36,668 nt of DNA, from positions 1 to 36,668 of the forward strand of contig VGXR01000025.1 in the NCBI GenBank assembly GCA_016873255.1, given 5' to 3'. Source of the DNA: Planctomycetota bacterium (GTDB lineage: Bacteria; Planctomycetota; Phycisphaerae; Phycisphaerales; SM1A02). A program made the position numbers and the translations under genes. Below, one piece after another: positions 12,729-24,746 of the stretch (position 1 is its first letter; each line of letters starts with the position of its first letter). The notes under the pieces were generated by a model. That model had not been told where the DNA came from and did no database searches. It worked only from the letters and a program-made list of their open reading frames with translations.

Positions 12729-13303
12729 GCGGTGGCTCCCTTCCGTTCCATGCAGGCGGCGATCATCCCGCGCGCGCGCTGCAGCCGCTTCTTGATGGCC
12801 TCGACGCTCGCGCCGGCCTCGGCGGCGATGCGCGCGAGCGGCGCGTCCAGCCGGTAGCAGTGGTGGATGACGCTGCGGTACTCCTCGGGCAGCGCGGCGA
12901 CGCACTCGTCGAGTCGCTCGAGCCGCGCGCGGAACTCCTCGCGGTCGGCGCCGTCGTGCTCCTGGGCACGGTGCTCGATGGCGTCGAGCAGCGCATCGTC
13001 CGTGGGGCGCTCGCGCCCGAGGCGGGAGAGGTGGTCCATCACCAGGTTGCGCGCGATGCCGCGCATCCACGCGCCGAACGGGCGCGAGCGGTCGTAGTCG
13101 CCGAGCCGCCGCCACGCCACCAGCACGGCCTCCTGGAAGAGGTCGTCCACGGACGAGGGCGGCACGGTCGCGCGCAGGTAGGCAAGGAGGCGCTCGGCCT
13201 GCTCCTGCACCAGGATGGCGAACACGTCGGCGGCGTCCGGGGACGCTCCGCGCGGGCCGTCGCCGGCGGGCACGATCCTGGGGTTGGGCACGCGGTCGCT
13301 CAT
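12725..13303 (-). CDS. ECF-type RNA polymerase sigma factor
   Basis: A 192-residue sigma-70 family protein of ECF size. Region 2 is seen at about 45-95 (VDDLFQEAVLVAWRRL, ...AWMRGIARNLVMDHLSR), and region 4 at about 135-185 (LPEEYRSVIHHCYRLDAPLARIAAEAGASVEAIKKRLQRAR). It should direct RNA polymerase to a specific promoter set. The partner gene overlaps its stop codon. The start at 13303 is the ATG that gives a normal-length N-terminus. No Shine-Dalgarno is obvious. It lies 73 bp downstream of queC on the same strand and may be cotranscribed with it. Confidence 0.88.
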   Translation of the reverse strand: MSDRVPNPRIVPAGDGPRGASPDAADVFAILVQEQAERLLAYLRATVPPSSVDDLFQEAVLVAWRRLGDYDRSRPFGAWMRGIARNLVMDHLSRLGRERPTDDALLDAIEHRAQEHDGADREEFRARLERLDECVAALPEEYRSVIHHCYRLDAPLARIAAEAGASVEAIKKRLQRARGMIAACMERKGATA

Positions 13304-13376
13304 CGGGGGCGAGGCGTCCGCGCGGGAGCGCCCCGTCCGGTGCCTGTTGCCCCGGGGCGGACCGCGGGGACAGCGT

Positions 13377-14054
13377 TCATCCCGCCTCGCGGAAGCCGAG
13401 CGCCCGCAGCTGGCAGGCATCGCAGTTGCCGCACGGGTCGCCGGCCGGGGAGGGGTCGTAGCAGCTGACGGTCCGGTCGAGCGGGACGCCGAGCGCCCTG
13501 CCCCGCCGCACGATCTCGGCCTTGGACATGTGGAGGAGCGGCGTCTGCACGCGGATCCATCGCTCGCCGCGCTCGCCCGCCTCCACGCCGGCGCGCGTGG
13601 CCAGGTTGGCGAGCTTCTCGAACGCCGCCACGAACGCCGGCCTGCAGTCGGGGTAGCCGGAGTAGTCGATGGCATTCACGCCGATCCCGATGTCGCGCGC
13701 GCCGAGGCTCTCGGCCATGGCCAGCGCGTGCGCAAGGAAGATGGTGTTTCGCGCCGGGACGTAGGTCACCGGGATGCCCTTGGCGTGCTCGACGTCGCGG
13801 CCCTTGGGCACCTCGATGTCGGCGGTCAGCGCGCTCGCGCCGAAGGCGCGCAGGTCGATGCGCGCGGTGCGGTGGCTCGCCGCTCCGATCGCGCGCGCGA
13901 GCTCCGCGGCGCGCTCGAGCTCCACGCGGTGGCGCTGGCCGTAGTCGAAACTCAGCGCGTGGCACGCGAATCCCTCGGCCTTCAGGTGCGCGAGCACCAC
14001 CGCCGAGTCCATGCCGCCGGAGAGGAGGACGACCGCGGGCGCCGCCCCGGTCAC
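13377..14054 (-). CDS. queC: 7-cyano-7-deazaguanine synthase
   Basis: A 225-residue QueC, which converts 7-carboxy-7-deazaguanine to preQ0 using ATP and ammonia on the queuosine pathway. Motifs are the PP-loop [17 protein letters not shown] near the N-terminus, SFDYGQRH, the family-typical [17 protein letters not shown] and [17 protein letters not shown], and the C-terminal zinc site [17 protein letters not shown]. The start is a GTG overlapping the moxR stop (GTGA). Other preQ0 genes (queD, queE, folE) are not in the window. Confidence 0.94.
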   Translation of the reverse strand: MTGAAPAVVLLSGGMDSAVVLAHLKAEGFACHALSFDYGQRHRVELERAAELARAIGAASHRTARIDLRAFGASALTADIEVPKGRDVEHAKGIPVTYVPARNTIFLAHALAMAESLGARDIGIGVNAIDYSGYPDCRPAFVAAFEKLANLATRAGVEAGERGERWIRVQTPLLHMSKAEIVRRGRALGVPLDRTVSCYDPSPAGDPCGNCDACQLRALGFREAG

Positions 14055-14986
14055 GCCGGGCTCCGGACCTGCTCGAGCACCTGCTGCAGGATGCGCCGCG
14101 TGGTGAGCGTGTCGCCCTGGTGCATGTAGGTGCGGCTGACGACGCGGTGCGCGCATACCGGGAGCACGTTGGAGACGATGTCCTCGGGCACGCAATGGTC
14201 ACGGCCCGCGAGGAGCGCCGTGGCGCGCGCGGCCTGCGCAAGGGCGAGCGAGCCGCGCGGGCTGATCCCCACCTGCAGCTCCTCGTGGCTGCGCGTGGCC
14301 GCGGCGAGCGAGATCACGTAGTCGACGAGCGACCGCTCCATGCGGACGCGGTCGACGGCGTCCTGCAGCTCCAGGATGGCGGGCCCGGCGATCACGGGCC
14401 GCAGCTCGCGCAGCGCGGTGCGCGCCGGCTGGCGGTGGATGATGCGGCTCTCGTCGTCGGGGCTCGGGTACCCGAGCGAGATGCGCATCAGGAAGCGGTC
14501 GAGCTGGTTCTCGGGCAGGAAGTAGGTGCCCTCGAACTCGTAGGGGTTCTGCGTGGCCACCACGATGAAGGGTGCCGGCAGCTGCAGCACGTGGCCCTCG
14601 GCGCTGACGGTGCCCTCGGCCATCGCCTCGAGCAGCGCGCTCTGCGTGCGCGGCGTGGCGCGGTTGATCTCGTCTGCCAGCACCACGCTGGCGAACACCG
14701 GGCCGTTGCGGAACTCGAAGGCGTCGCGGTCGCGGTGGTAGATGCTGACGCCGGTGATGTCCGAGGGCAGCAGGTCGGGCGTGCACTGGATGCGGCTGAA
14801 GGTGCAGTCGATGCTGCGCGCGAGCGCGTTGGCGAGCACCGTCTTGCCCACGCCCGGCACGTCCTCGATCAGCACGTGGCCGCGCGCGAGCAGGCAGACG
14901 AGCAGGCGGTCGACCGCCTGGACGTTCCCCATGTAGGCGCTGACCACGTTGTCGCGCAGGCGATGAAGCGGTGTTGCGTCGGTCAT
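14051..14986 (-). CDS. MoxR-family AAA+ ATPase
   Basis: A 311-residue MoxR ATPase. Visible are Walker [12 protein letters not shown] (42-52), Walker [23 protein letters not shown], sensor-type [22 protein letters not shown], and the C-terminal lid domain with [10 protein letters not shown]. MoxR proteins act as chaperone-like ATPases, usually with DUF58 and VWA proteins encoded next door. Those partners are missing here; queC overlaps the 3' end instead. I chose the ATG at 14986 because a -10-like TATACT sits 22 nt upstream; a GTG at 15022 would start within 6 nt of that box and precede the likely transcript start. Confidence 0.88.
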   Translation of the reverse strand: MTDATPLHRLRDNVVSAYMGNVQAVDRLLVCLLARGHVLIEDVPGVGKTVLANALARSIDCTFSRIQCTPDLLPSDITGVSIYHRDRDAFEFRNGPVFASVVLADEINRATPRTQSALLEAMAEGTVSAEGHVLQLPAPFIVVATQNPYEFEGTYFLPENQLDRFLMRISLGYPSPDDESRIIHRQPARTALRELRPVIAGPAILELQDAVDRVRMERSLVDYVISLAAATRSHEELQVGISPRGSLALAQAARATALLAGRDHCVPEDIVSNVLPVCAHRVVSRTYMHQGDTLTTRRILQQVLEQVRSPA

Positions 14987-15008
14987 GCTTCGCCTGAACT
15001 GCCCGGCA

Positions 15009-15014
15009 AGTATA
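15009..15014 (-). promoter_or_regulatory. Putative -10 box of the moxR operon
   Basis: TATACT on the minus strand, 22 nt before the moxR ATG at 14986. No good -35 hexamer is visible. The region is only 43 bp wide and also serves the divergent gene at 15030. Confidence 0.35.
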
Positions 15015-15029
15015 TCGTTCACCGCCTCG

Positions 15030-15908
15030 ATGCCTGCCGCGCACCCATCCGACGACGGTCCCGTCCTCGACGCGCACGTGCGATGCGTGCGATGCCGCTA
15101 CGACCTCGCGGGCTGCCGCGTGCTGGGTGCGTGCCCGGAGTGCGGACTCGAGGTGGTTGCCTCGGTCGCCGCGAGCAGCGATCCCGGCGTCTCCGGCCTC
15201 GCCGCGCCGCAGCAGCCGTACGCGGCATCGACGGCGATCGTCGCGGCGACGGCCGCGCCGCTCGTCGCCCTCCTCGTGCAGGGCTCGGGCCCGGCGATGC
15301 GGGCGGTCGATGCGCTCGCCGGGCGCGGCTCGTCGTTCCCGTCGCAGGTCGAGCGTCCGTCGTGGCTCGCGTCGGGCGCAGCGCTCGCGGTCGCGGGCGT
15401 GCTGGTCGCCCGGGGCCTCAGCGAGGCGCGCAATCCCTCGCTGCGCGCAGGGCTCGGCGCGGGCCGCGTGCGCAGGCTCTCGGGGAGCCTGGTCGCGTGG
15501 GCGGCGGTCCTCCTCGGCGGGTTCGTCGCCAGCCTCACGCCGGTCGGCGGGTACGCATCGCTGCGGATCGCGGTGATCGCCGCGCAGCTCCTGCCCGCGG
15601 TGTGGATGCTGTGGGCGCTCGGGCCGGTGCTCGGCCGCGCCGGCGCCCTCAGCCGTGCCTACCGCGAGGGGCGGCACGGCAAGCAAGGCTCCGAGTTGGT
15701 CTCCATGGTGCTCGCGGGCGCCATCACGGCCCAGGTCGGCACCGTGGCGGCGCAGGGCTACGGCGAGGACATCGCCACCCTCGTCTGGGGGCTGGGCTCG
15801 GCGCTGTCCGTGCTTGCGGCCATCGGCCTGGCCTACCTGCTTGCCAACGGCTGGGTGATCGCCACCGCACTGCGGTCGCCGGTCATCGACCCCCGACGCT
15901 TCCGCTGA
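15030..15908 (+). CDS. Zinc-ribbon membrane protein, six predicted helices
   Basis: A 292-residue protein not matched to a named family. The N-terminus carries a zinc-ribbon-like motif CVRCRYDLAGCRVLGACPECG (residues about 18-38), a signature often found in planctomycete membrane proteins. Roughly six hydrophobic helices follow, at about 70-90, 112-130, 150-172, 178-205, 225-248 and 252-280. It is divergent from moxR with 43 bp between starts. The function is unknown; the conserved motif shows it is a real gene. Confidence 0.72.
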   Translation: MPAAHPSDDGPVLDAHVRCVRCRYDLAGCRVLGACPECGLEVVASVAASSDPGVSGLAAPQQPYAASTAIVAATAAPLVALLVQGSGPAMRAVDALAGRGSSFPSQVERPSWLASGAALAVAGVLVARGLSEARNPSLRAGLGAGRVRRLSGSLVAWAAVLLGGFVASLTPVGGYASLRIAVIAAQLLPAVWMLWALGPVLGRAGALSRAYREGRHGKQGSELVSMVLAGAITAQVGTVAAQGYGEDIATLVWGLGSALSVLAAIGLAYLLANGWVIATALRSPVIDPRRFR

Positions 15909-15931
15909 CGCGCGGCACGCCCCCGCGCACA

Positions 15932-15954
15932 CCTGCTGCCGAAGTGGCAGCGGG
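15932..15954 (+). terminator. Hairpin after the zinc-ribbon membrane protein gene
   Basis: A 9-bp stem with one G-T wobble (15932-15940 with 15946-15954) and loop GAAGT, starting 24 bp past the stop. There is no T-run, so it may be an imperfect terminator or an element upstream of the groEL promoter. Confidence 0.35.
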
Positions 15955-15989
15955 AAGCGCGGAATGTCCAATAATACATCGCTTTCTAG

Positions 15990-17783
<1,794 letters not shown>

Positions 17784-17850
17784 GCCCGGGCCGCACCCGA
17801 CACCGCGATCGACTCAACCAACACACTCAACACACACGGAGAAACCAGCA

Positions 17851-18150
17851 ATGTCCACCACCCAGGTTCGTCCCCTCGAAGACCGCGTCATCGTCAAGCC
17901 CCTCGAGGCCGAGACCAAGACCGCCAGCGGCATCTTCCTGCCCGAGAGCGCCAAGGAGCGCCCCATGCAGGGCAAGGTCGTCGCCACCGGCCCGGGCAAG
18001 ATGCTCGACAACGGCACGCGCATGTCCATGATCGTCAAGAAGGGCGACACGGTCGTGTTCGGCAAGTACGCCGGCACCGAGGTCGAGATCAAGAACGTCA
18101 AGCACATCATCGTGCGCGAGAGCGAACTGCTCGGCGTGCTCGAGGGCTGA
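17851..18150 (+). CDS. groES: Co-chaperonin GroES
   Basis: A 99-residue GroES, the heptameric lid of the GroEL cage. It has the expected RPLEDRVIVKPLEAETKTASG start, the mobile loop (TASGIFLPESAKERP), GKVVATGPGKMLDNG, and the C-terminal VKHIIVRESELLGVLEG. ACACGGAGA precedes the ATG. It sits between two groEL genes, with gaps of 67 and 37 bp, so it is likely cotranscribed with both. Confidence 0.96.
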   Translation: MSTTQVRPLEDRVIVKPLEAETKTASGIFLPESAKERPMQGKVVATGPGKMLDNGTRMSMIVKKGDTVVFGKYAGTEVEIKNVKHIIVRESELLGVLEG

Positions 18151-18187
18151 TCGCACCCGCACCCACCCAACGGAAGGCAGTCCCCAC

Positions 18188-19804
<1,617 letters not shown>

Positions 19805-19820
19805 TCCCTAGATCGCGATC

Positions 19821-19865
19821 CCGAGGCCGGGGCGGGCGGCACGCGCCGTCCGCCGCCGGCCTCGG
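19821..19865 (+). terminator. Long GC hairpin after groEL2
   Basis: A stem of about 20 bp (19821-19840 with 19845-19865) with one bulged G and one G-T wobble, around an ACGC loop. Only GTCCTT follows, so it is not a canonical U-tailed terminator. It could separate the chaperonin operon from dnaJ, stabilise the mRNA 3' end, or give partial termination. The palindrome GATCGCGATC (19811-19820) precedes it. Confidence 0.55.
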
Positions 19866-19886
19866 GTCCTTGACGGACGCGCGCCG

Positions 19887-21077
19887 ATGAGCACCGCCAT
19901 CGACTACTACGAGATCCTCGGCATCGCCCGCGACGCGTCGGGCGACGAGGTGAAGCGCGCCTACCGGCGGCTGGCCATCAAGTGGCACCCCGACCAGAAC
20001 CCGGGCAACCCGGACGCCGAGGCCAGGTTCAAGGAGTGCGCCGAGGCCTACGAGGTGCTCAGCGACCCCGAGAAGCGCACCATCTACGACCGCCACGGCC
20101 ACGCCGGCCTGCGCGGGCGCGCGGGGCACGACTTCAACTCGATGCACGTCGAGGACATCTTCTCGATGTTCAACGACATCTTCGGGGGCGCGGGCGGCGG
20201 CGGCGGGCGGCGCCAGCGCGGCCCGGCGCGCGGCTACGACCTCGAGACCGAGGTCGAGATCACGCTGCACGACGTCCTGAAGGGATGCGACCGCGAGATC
20301 CCGTTCAAGCGGCTCGAGGTCTGCGGCATCTGCAAGGGCAGCGGCGCCAGGCCCGGCACCAAGCCCGTGGAGTGCTCCACGTGCGGCGGCCAGGGCCAGG
20401 TGGCGCAGCAGGGGCTCGGCGGGCTGTTCCGCATGGTGACCACCTGCCCCGCCTGCCAGGGACGGCGCACCATCGTGAAGGACAAGTGCACCGAGTGCAA
20501 GGGCAACGGTCGCAGCAGCGTGCAGCGCAAGCTGAGCGTCAAGGTGCCCGCGGGCATCTCCGACGGCCAGGTGGTGCGCGTGGCCGGCGAGGGCGAGCCG
20601 CCCCCGCCGCAGCTCAGCCCCGACGGCACGGGCGTCCGCGGCGACCTGCACATCGTGGTGCGCGTGGCCGAGGACGAGCGCTTCGAGCGCCAGGGCCCCG
20701 ACCTCATCACCGCGCTAGAGGTGTCGTTCGCCGACGCGGCGCTCGGGGGCACCGTCGTGGTGCCCACGCTCGAGGGCGAGTCGGAGACGACCATCGAGGC
20801 CGGCACGCAGCACGGCGAGCTGTTCCGGCTCGAGGGCAAGGGCGTGCCCGACCTGCGCAACGGGCGACGCGGCGACCTGGTGGTGGCCGTGCAGGTGGTC
20901 GTGCCGCGCAAGCTGAGCGCGCGCCAGCGGGAGCTGATCGAGCAGCTGCGCGACGCGGACAAGCCGGCCGCCAGGGCACGGTCGAAGGAACCGCCCGTGC
21001 AGAAGGAGGGCGGCAAGGACTCCGCCCGCAGGCGGGGCGGGTTCTGGGGCAAGATGAAGGATTCGTTCGGCAACTGA
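19887..21077 (+). CDS. dnaJ: Chaperone protein DnaJ
   Basis: A 396-residue type I Hsp40. The J-domain spans about residues 4-68 with the HPD motif in [14 protein letters not shown]. The Gly-rich linker ([11 protein letters not shown]) is short. The zinc-binding region has four CxxCxG-type repeats: [24 protein letters not shown] and CTECKGNG. The third lacks the usual final Gly. The substrate-binding C-domains follow. It stimulates DnaK ATPase; dnaK itself is not in the window, while grpE follows 28 bp downstream. Confidence 0.94.
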   Translation: MSTAIDYYEILGIARDASGDEVKRAYRRLAIKWHPDQNPGNPDAEARFKECAEAYEVLSDPEKRTIYDRHGHAGLRGRAGHDFNSMHVEDIFSMFNDIFGGAGGGGGRRQRGPARGYDLETEVEITLHDVLKGCDREIPFKRLEVCGICKGSGARPGTKPVECSTCGGQGQVAQQGLGGLFRMVTTCPACQGRRTIVKDKCTECKGNGRSSVQRKLSVKVPAGISDGQVVRVAGEGEPPPPQLSPDGTGVRGDLHIVVRVAEDERFERQGPDLITALEVSFADAALGGTVVVPTLEGESETTIEAGTQHGELFRLEGKGVPDLRNGRRGDLVVAVQVVVPRKLSARQRELIEQLRDADKPAARARSKEPPVQKEGGKDSARRRGGFWGKMKDSFGN

Positions 21078-21105
21078 CCGGCACGCGCCGGCGGAGGATG
21101 CAACC

Positions 21106-21693
21106 ATGGCGGACAAGTCGCACCAGCGCCCGCACGGGCACCACCACGAGCACCACCGCACCGACAGCGAGGCGCACCACCGCGCCGACAGCGAGGCGGA
21201 GCCGGTCGTCGACGAGTGCGCCCCCGAGCGCGAGGAGATGAAGAGCGCCCTCCACGCGCTGGAGGCCGAGCTGGCGAAGGCGAAGGAGGACACGCTCCGC
21301 GCGGTGGCCGACTTCCAGAACCTGCAGCGGCGCACCATGGAGCAGGAACCGCGCCTGCGCATGAACGCGGCCGGCGGCGTGGTCCGCAACGTCATCCCCG
21401 TGCTCGACAACTTCGACCTCGCGCTCGCGCAGGACCCCTCGCGCATGACCGTCGAGGGCGCGATCGAGGGCCTGCGCATGGTGCGCACCGAGCTGATCCG
21501 AGCGCTCGAGCGCTCGGGCGTCGAGCTCATCCAGCCGACGGCCGGCGATGCGTTCGACCCGCATCACGCCGAGGCCATCATGCAGCAGCCCGTCGCCGGC
21601 ATCGCGAGCGGCCACGTGAGCATGACGCTGCAGCCCGGCTACCGGCTCGGCGACACGGTGCTGCGGGCGGCGAAGGTGGCCGTGGCGCCGTGA
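21106..21693 (+). CDS. grpE: Nucleotide exchange factor GrpE with His-rich N-terminus
   Basis: A 195-residue GrpE, the nucleotide exchange factor for DnaK. The core is seen in ADFQNLQRRTMEQE, VIPVLDNFDLAL, EGLRMVRTELIRALERSGVE, FDPHHAEAIMQQP and LQPGYRLGDTVLRAAKVAV. The N-terminal 26 residues hold nine histidines in HGHHHEHH-like clusters and an imperfect TDSEAHHRADSEA repeat. This is an unusual tail that might bind metal. It sits between dnaJ and a FmdB-like gene. Confidence 0.92.
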   Translation: MADKSHQRPHGHHHEHHRTDSEAHHRADSEAEPVVDECAPEREEMKSALHALEAELAKAKEDTLRAVADFQNLQRRTMEQEPRLRMNAAGGVVRNVIPVLDNFDLALAQDPSRMTVEGAIEGLRMVRTELIRALERSGVELIQPTAGDAFDPHHAEAIMQQPVAGIASGHVSMTLQPGYRLGDTVLRAAKVAVAP

Positions 21694-21715
21694 TGGGCGC
21701 GGAGCGGTCCTGACC

Positions 21716-22213
21716 ATGCCGACCTACGAATACGAGTGCATCAAGTGCGGGAAGCAGTGGGAGCGCTTCCAGTCGATCAAGGCCGAGCCCGAGCGCGAGT
21801 GCCCGAAGTGCGGCCGCGCCACCGCCCGGCGCAAGGTGGGGATCGGCTTCGCCATCCTGTCCGGCGGGAGATCAGGCGACGCCGTCGAGACCGGCGCCGC
21901 CTCCGGCGCGTCGAAGGGCGCCGGCGATGCGAGCGCGCCGGCCGCGCCCGCGGGCGAGGCGAAGGCCACCACCGGCGGCCCGTCCGCCGCGCCTGCCAAG
22001 GATGCGCCCGCCGTGTCCGCACCCAAGAGCGAGGAGAAGCTCAATTCCACGCATCCCGCGCGCGACGGCCGCGGCGCGGGCAACCTCCGCGATGCCATCG
22101 CGCGCCAGCGCGCGGCCGGCGCGGGCGCAGGCAAGTCCGGCGCTGCGGGGCGGCACGGGGCGAATTCCCCGAAGAAGCCCTCCAAGGGCGGCAACTCCCG
22201 CGGGAAGCACTAA
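21716..22213 (+). CDS. FmdB-family zinc ribbon protein
   Basis: A 165-residue protein with the FmdB zinc ribbon at the N-terminus: MPTYEYECIKCGKQWERFQS and ECPKCGRATARRKV, with four Cys at 8, 11, 29 and 32. The rest is a low-complexity Ala/Gly/Lys-rich tail ending in basic KKPSKGGNSRGKH. The family occurs widely and is annotated as a putative regulator without firm evidence. It is 22 bp downstream of grpE and 22 bp upstream of rnr, so it is likely part of the same transcript. Confidence 0.82.
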   Translation: MPTYEYECIKCGKQWERFQSIKAEPERECPKCGRATARRKVGIGFAILSGGRSGDAVETGAASGASKGAGDASAPAAPAGEAKATTGGPSAAPAKDAPAVSAPKSEEKLNSTHPARDGRGAGNLRDAIARQRAAGAGAGKSGAAGRHGANSPKKPSKGGNSRGKH

Positions 22214-22235
22214 CGGCGGCAAGTACCCTCCATCC

Positions 22236-24665
22236 GTGACGCTTCGCTTCATCCAGCGCATCGAGGACCACCTCGCCTACGACAACTACCGCCCCGTCGA
22301 CCTCGACGAGGTGCGGCGGCAGATGCGCGTGCCGGCCGAGGATGCGCACGAGTTCGAGAAGGCGGTGGAGGAGCTGCAGGCCGAGGGGCGGCTCGAGGTG
22401 GGGGGCGACGGCAAGCTGCGGCTGCCCCGCTACGGCGAGGAGATCGAGGGCCGGCTCAAGCTCAACGCGCGCGGGTTCGGGTTCCTGGTGCCGGACCGGC
22501 CCACGCGCGAGGGCGACCTCTTCATTCCCGCGGGCATGACCAAGGACGCCCTCAACGGCGACCGAGTCCGCGTGCGCGTATTGCGCAAGGGCGGCGGCGG
22601 CGGGCGCCCGGGCAAGGGAGCGCAGGACGGGCCCACGGGCCGCGTGGTCGAGGTGGTCGAGCGCGGCCAGGCGCGGTTTGCGGGCACGCTCACCAAGGAC
22701 GGCCGAGAGTGGCTGGTGGTGCCCGACGGCAAGGCGCTGCGCGACCCAGTGGTGGTGCGCGACCCCGGCGCCAAGGGCGCCAAGGCCGGCGACAAGGTCG
22801 TGTTCGAGATCATCAAGTACCCGACCGAGCTCGACTTCGCCGAGGGCGTGCTGCTCGAGGTGCTCGGCGAGGCCGGGCGGCCCGACGTGGAGACGCGCGC
22901 CGTGATCGACGTGTTCGGGCTGCGGACGGAGTTCCCCGAGGCGGCGGTCGAGGAGGCCCGCGAGGCCACGCGCCGCTTCGAGCAGGAGCGCGACGGCCCG
23001 TGGGAGGACCGCGAGGACCTCACCGCACAGCTCATCTTCACGATCGACCCGCCCGACGCGCGCGACTTCGACGACGCCATCAGCATCCGCCACGATGCCG
23101 ACCGCGGCGAGTGGGAGCTCGGCGTGCACATCGCCGACGTCGCGCACTGGGTCCGCCCCGGCAGCGCGCTCGACGAGGAGGCGCGCGAGCGCGGCAACAG
23201 CGTGTACCTGCCGCGGCTGGTCATCCCGATGCTGCCGGAGATCCTCTCCAACGGCATCTGCAGCCTGCAGGAGGGCGTCAACCGCTTCTGCAAGAGCGTC
23301 TTCATCACCTTCGACTCGCACGGCAAGCCGGTGGCGCACCGGCTCTCGGCCACCGTGATCCGCAGCCGCAAGCGCTTCACGTACATCGAGGCGCAGGCGG
23401 TGATCGACGGCGACCCCGGCCGCGCGCGCGCGCACGCCAAGACCGACACCGCCTACGACCCGGACGTGGTGGACGCGCTGCGGCTCTCCAACCGCCTCGC
23501 CGCGCTGCTGCGCGAGCGCCGCCGCGCCGACGGCATGATCAGCCTCAACCTGCCCGAGGTCGACCTGGTGTTCGACGAGTCGGGCCACGTCACCGGCGTG
23601 GAGCGCGAGGACACGAGCTTCACGCACACGCTCATCGAGATGTTCATGGTGGAGGCGAACGAGGCGCTCGCGCGCACGTTCAGCGACCTCAAACTGCCGC
23701 TCCTGCGCCGCATCCACCCGGAGCCGGCGTTCGGCGACCTCGAGGAGCTGCGCATGTTCGCGCGCATCGCCAAGTACCGGCTTCCCGAGGAGCCGACCCG
23801 GCGCGACCTGCAGGCGCTGCTGCAGGCCACCGCGGGGGGCGAGAGCGCGCGTGCGATCCACTTCGCGGTGCTGCGGACGCTCTCGAAGGCGACGTACTCG
23901 CCCGCGCTCGTTGGCCACTACGCCCTGGCCAGCGAGCACTACGCGCACTTCACCAGCCCAATCCGCCGCTACCCCGACCTGACGGTGCACCGCGCGCTCG
24001 CGGCATACCTCGACGCCACCGAGAACGGCACGGCCACCGGCGGCAGGAAGCGCCGCGACCTCGCCCAACGGCTCGAGGCCGACGACCGCGTGATGGACGA
24101 GAGCACGCTCGTGAAGGTGGGCATGCACTGCAGCGAGACGGAACGCAACGCCGAGGACGCCGAGCGCGACCTCCGCAGCTTCCTGGTGCTCCAGTACCTG
24201 AAGGAGCACCGAATGGCGGACACCTTCGACGCGCTGGTGACGGGCCTCAGCGGCACGTCGCTGGTTTTCCTCAGCCTCGAGGAGTTCCTCGCCGAGGGCG
24301 TGGCGCGCGTCGGCGAGCTGCCCGCGGGCACGCAGCGCACGGACCGCTGGATCGTCAACGAGCTGACCGGCCGTCTCATCGCGCCGCGCAGCGGCATGTC
24401 GATCGGCCTCGGCGACCGCGTGCAGGTGACGATCACCATGATCGACCTCGCCGCGCGGCGCATGGACCTCGCGGTGGCGAAGCTCGCGCCGCGACGTGAC
24501 CTCGACAACCTCAACCCGCGCGACCTGACCAACGTGCGCCAGGCCAAGGCCGGCACCGCGCCCCGCGAGGGCGGCGGCTTCGGCCCCGGCAAGGGCGAGC
24601 GCGGCCGCAAGGGCCGCGACCGCTCGAAGTACAAGCAGGGCCGCCGCGGCAAGCGCAGCTGGTAA
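22236..24665 (+). CDS. rnr: Ribonuclease R (RNB family 3'-5' exoribonuclease)
   Basis: An 809-residue RNase II/R family exoribonuclease that degrades structured RNA from the 3' end. In order: an N-terminal helix-turn-helix-like region, cold-shock OB domains (GRLKLNARGFGFLVPDRPTREGD-like and RFAGTLTKDGREWLVVPDG), the RNB catalytic domain with IDPPDARDFDDAI metal-binding aspartates and HYALASEHYAHFTSPIRRYPDL, an S1 region, and a Lys/Arg/Gly-rich basic tail typical of RNase R. The start is read as GTG at 22236, which places the conserved RFIQRIEDHL near the N-terminus. No clear Shine-Dalgarno is seen. Confidence 0.92.
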   Translation: MTLRFIQRIEDHLAYDNYRPVDLDEVRRQMRVPAEDAHEFEKAVEELQAEGRLEVGGDGKLRLPRYGEEIEGRLKLNARGFGFLVPDRPTREGDLFIPAGMTKDALNGDRVRVRVLRKGGGGGRPGKGAQDGPTGRVVEVVERGQARFAGTLTKDGREWLVVPDGKALRDPVVVRDPGAKGAKAGDKVVFEIIKYPTELDFAEGVLLEVLGEAGRPDVETRAVIDVFGLRTEFPEAAVEEAREATRRFEQERDGPWEDREDLTAQLIFTIDPPDARDFDDAISIRHDADRGEWELGVHIADVAHWVRPGSALDEEARERGNSVYLPRLVIPMLPEILSNGICSLQEGVNRFCKSVFITFDSHGKPVAHRLSATVIRSRKRFTYIEAQAVIDGDPGRARAHAKTDTAYDPDVVDALRLSNRLAALLRERRRADGMISLNLPEVDLVFDESGHVTGVEREDTSFTHTLIEMFMVEANEALARTFSDLKLPLLRRIHPEPAFGDLEELRMFARIAKYRLPEEPTRRDLQALLQATAGGESARAIHFAVLRTLSKATYSPALVGHYALASEHYAHFTSPIRRYPDLTVHRALAAYLDATENGTATGGRKRRDLAQRLEADDRVMDESTLVKVGMHCSETERNAEDAERDLRSFLVLQYLKEHRMADTFDALVTGLSGTSLVFLSLEEFLAEGVARVGELPAGTQRTDRWIVNELTGRLIAPRSGMSIGLGDRVQVTITMIDLAARRMDLAVAKLAPRRDLDNLNPRDLTNVRQAKAGTAPREGGGFGPGKGERGRKGRDRSKYKQGRRGKRSW

Positions 24666-24746
24666 ATCCGATCCCGGTTAGCTTGGCACCAATTGTTTCC
24701 CCAGAGAAGTGCCCGCTCGCGATCGCGCCCGGGCCCCGCACCGACC

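Noticed and set aside
14986-15022. Upstream GTG start for moxR at 15022.
   Set aside because: It would lie just behind the putative TATACT box, before the likely transcript start, and adds 12 residues with no family support.
24684-24702. A second sigma-54-like site (TTGGCACCAATTGTTT) before the transglutaminase-like gene.
   Set aside because: The -12 GC is missing at the required position, so it fails the essential part of the consensus.
24691-24712. A 22-nt stretch matching 6703-6724 in 19 positions (CAAYTGTTTC...AGAGAARTG), considered as a dispersed repeat.
   Set aside because: For a window this size a few matches of this quality are expected by chance, and no longer homology surrounds them.
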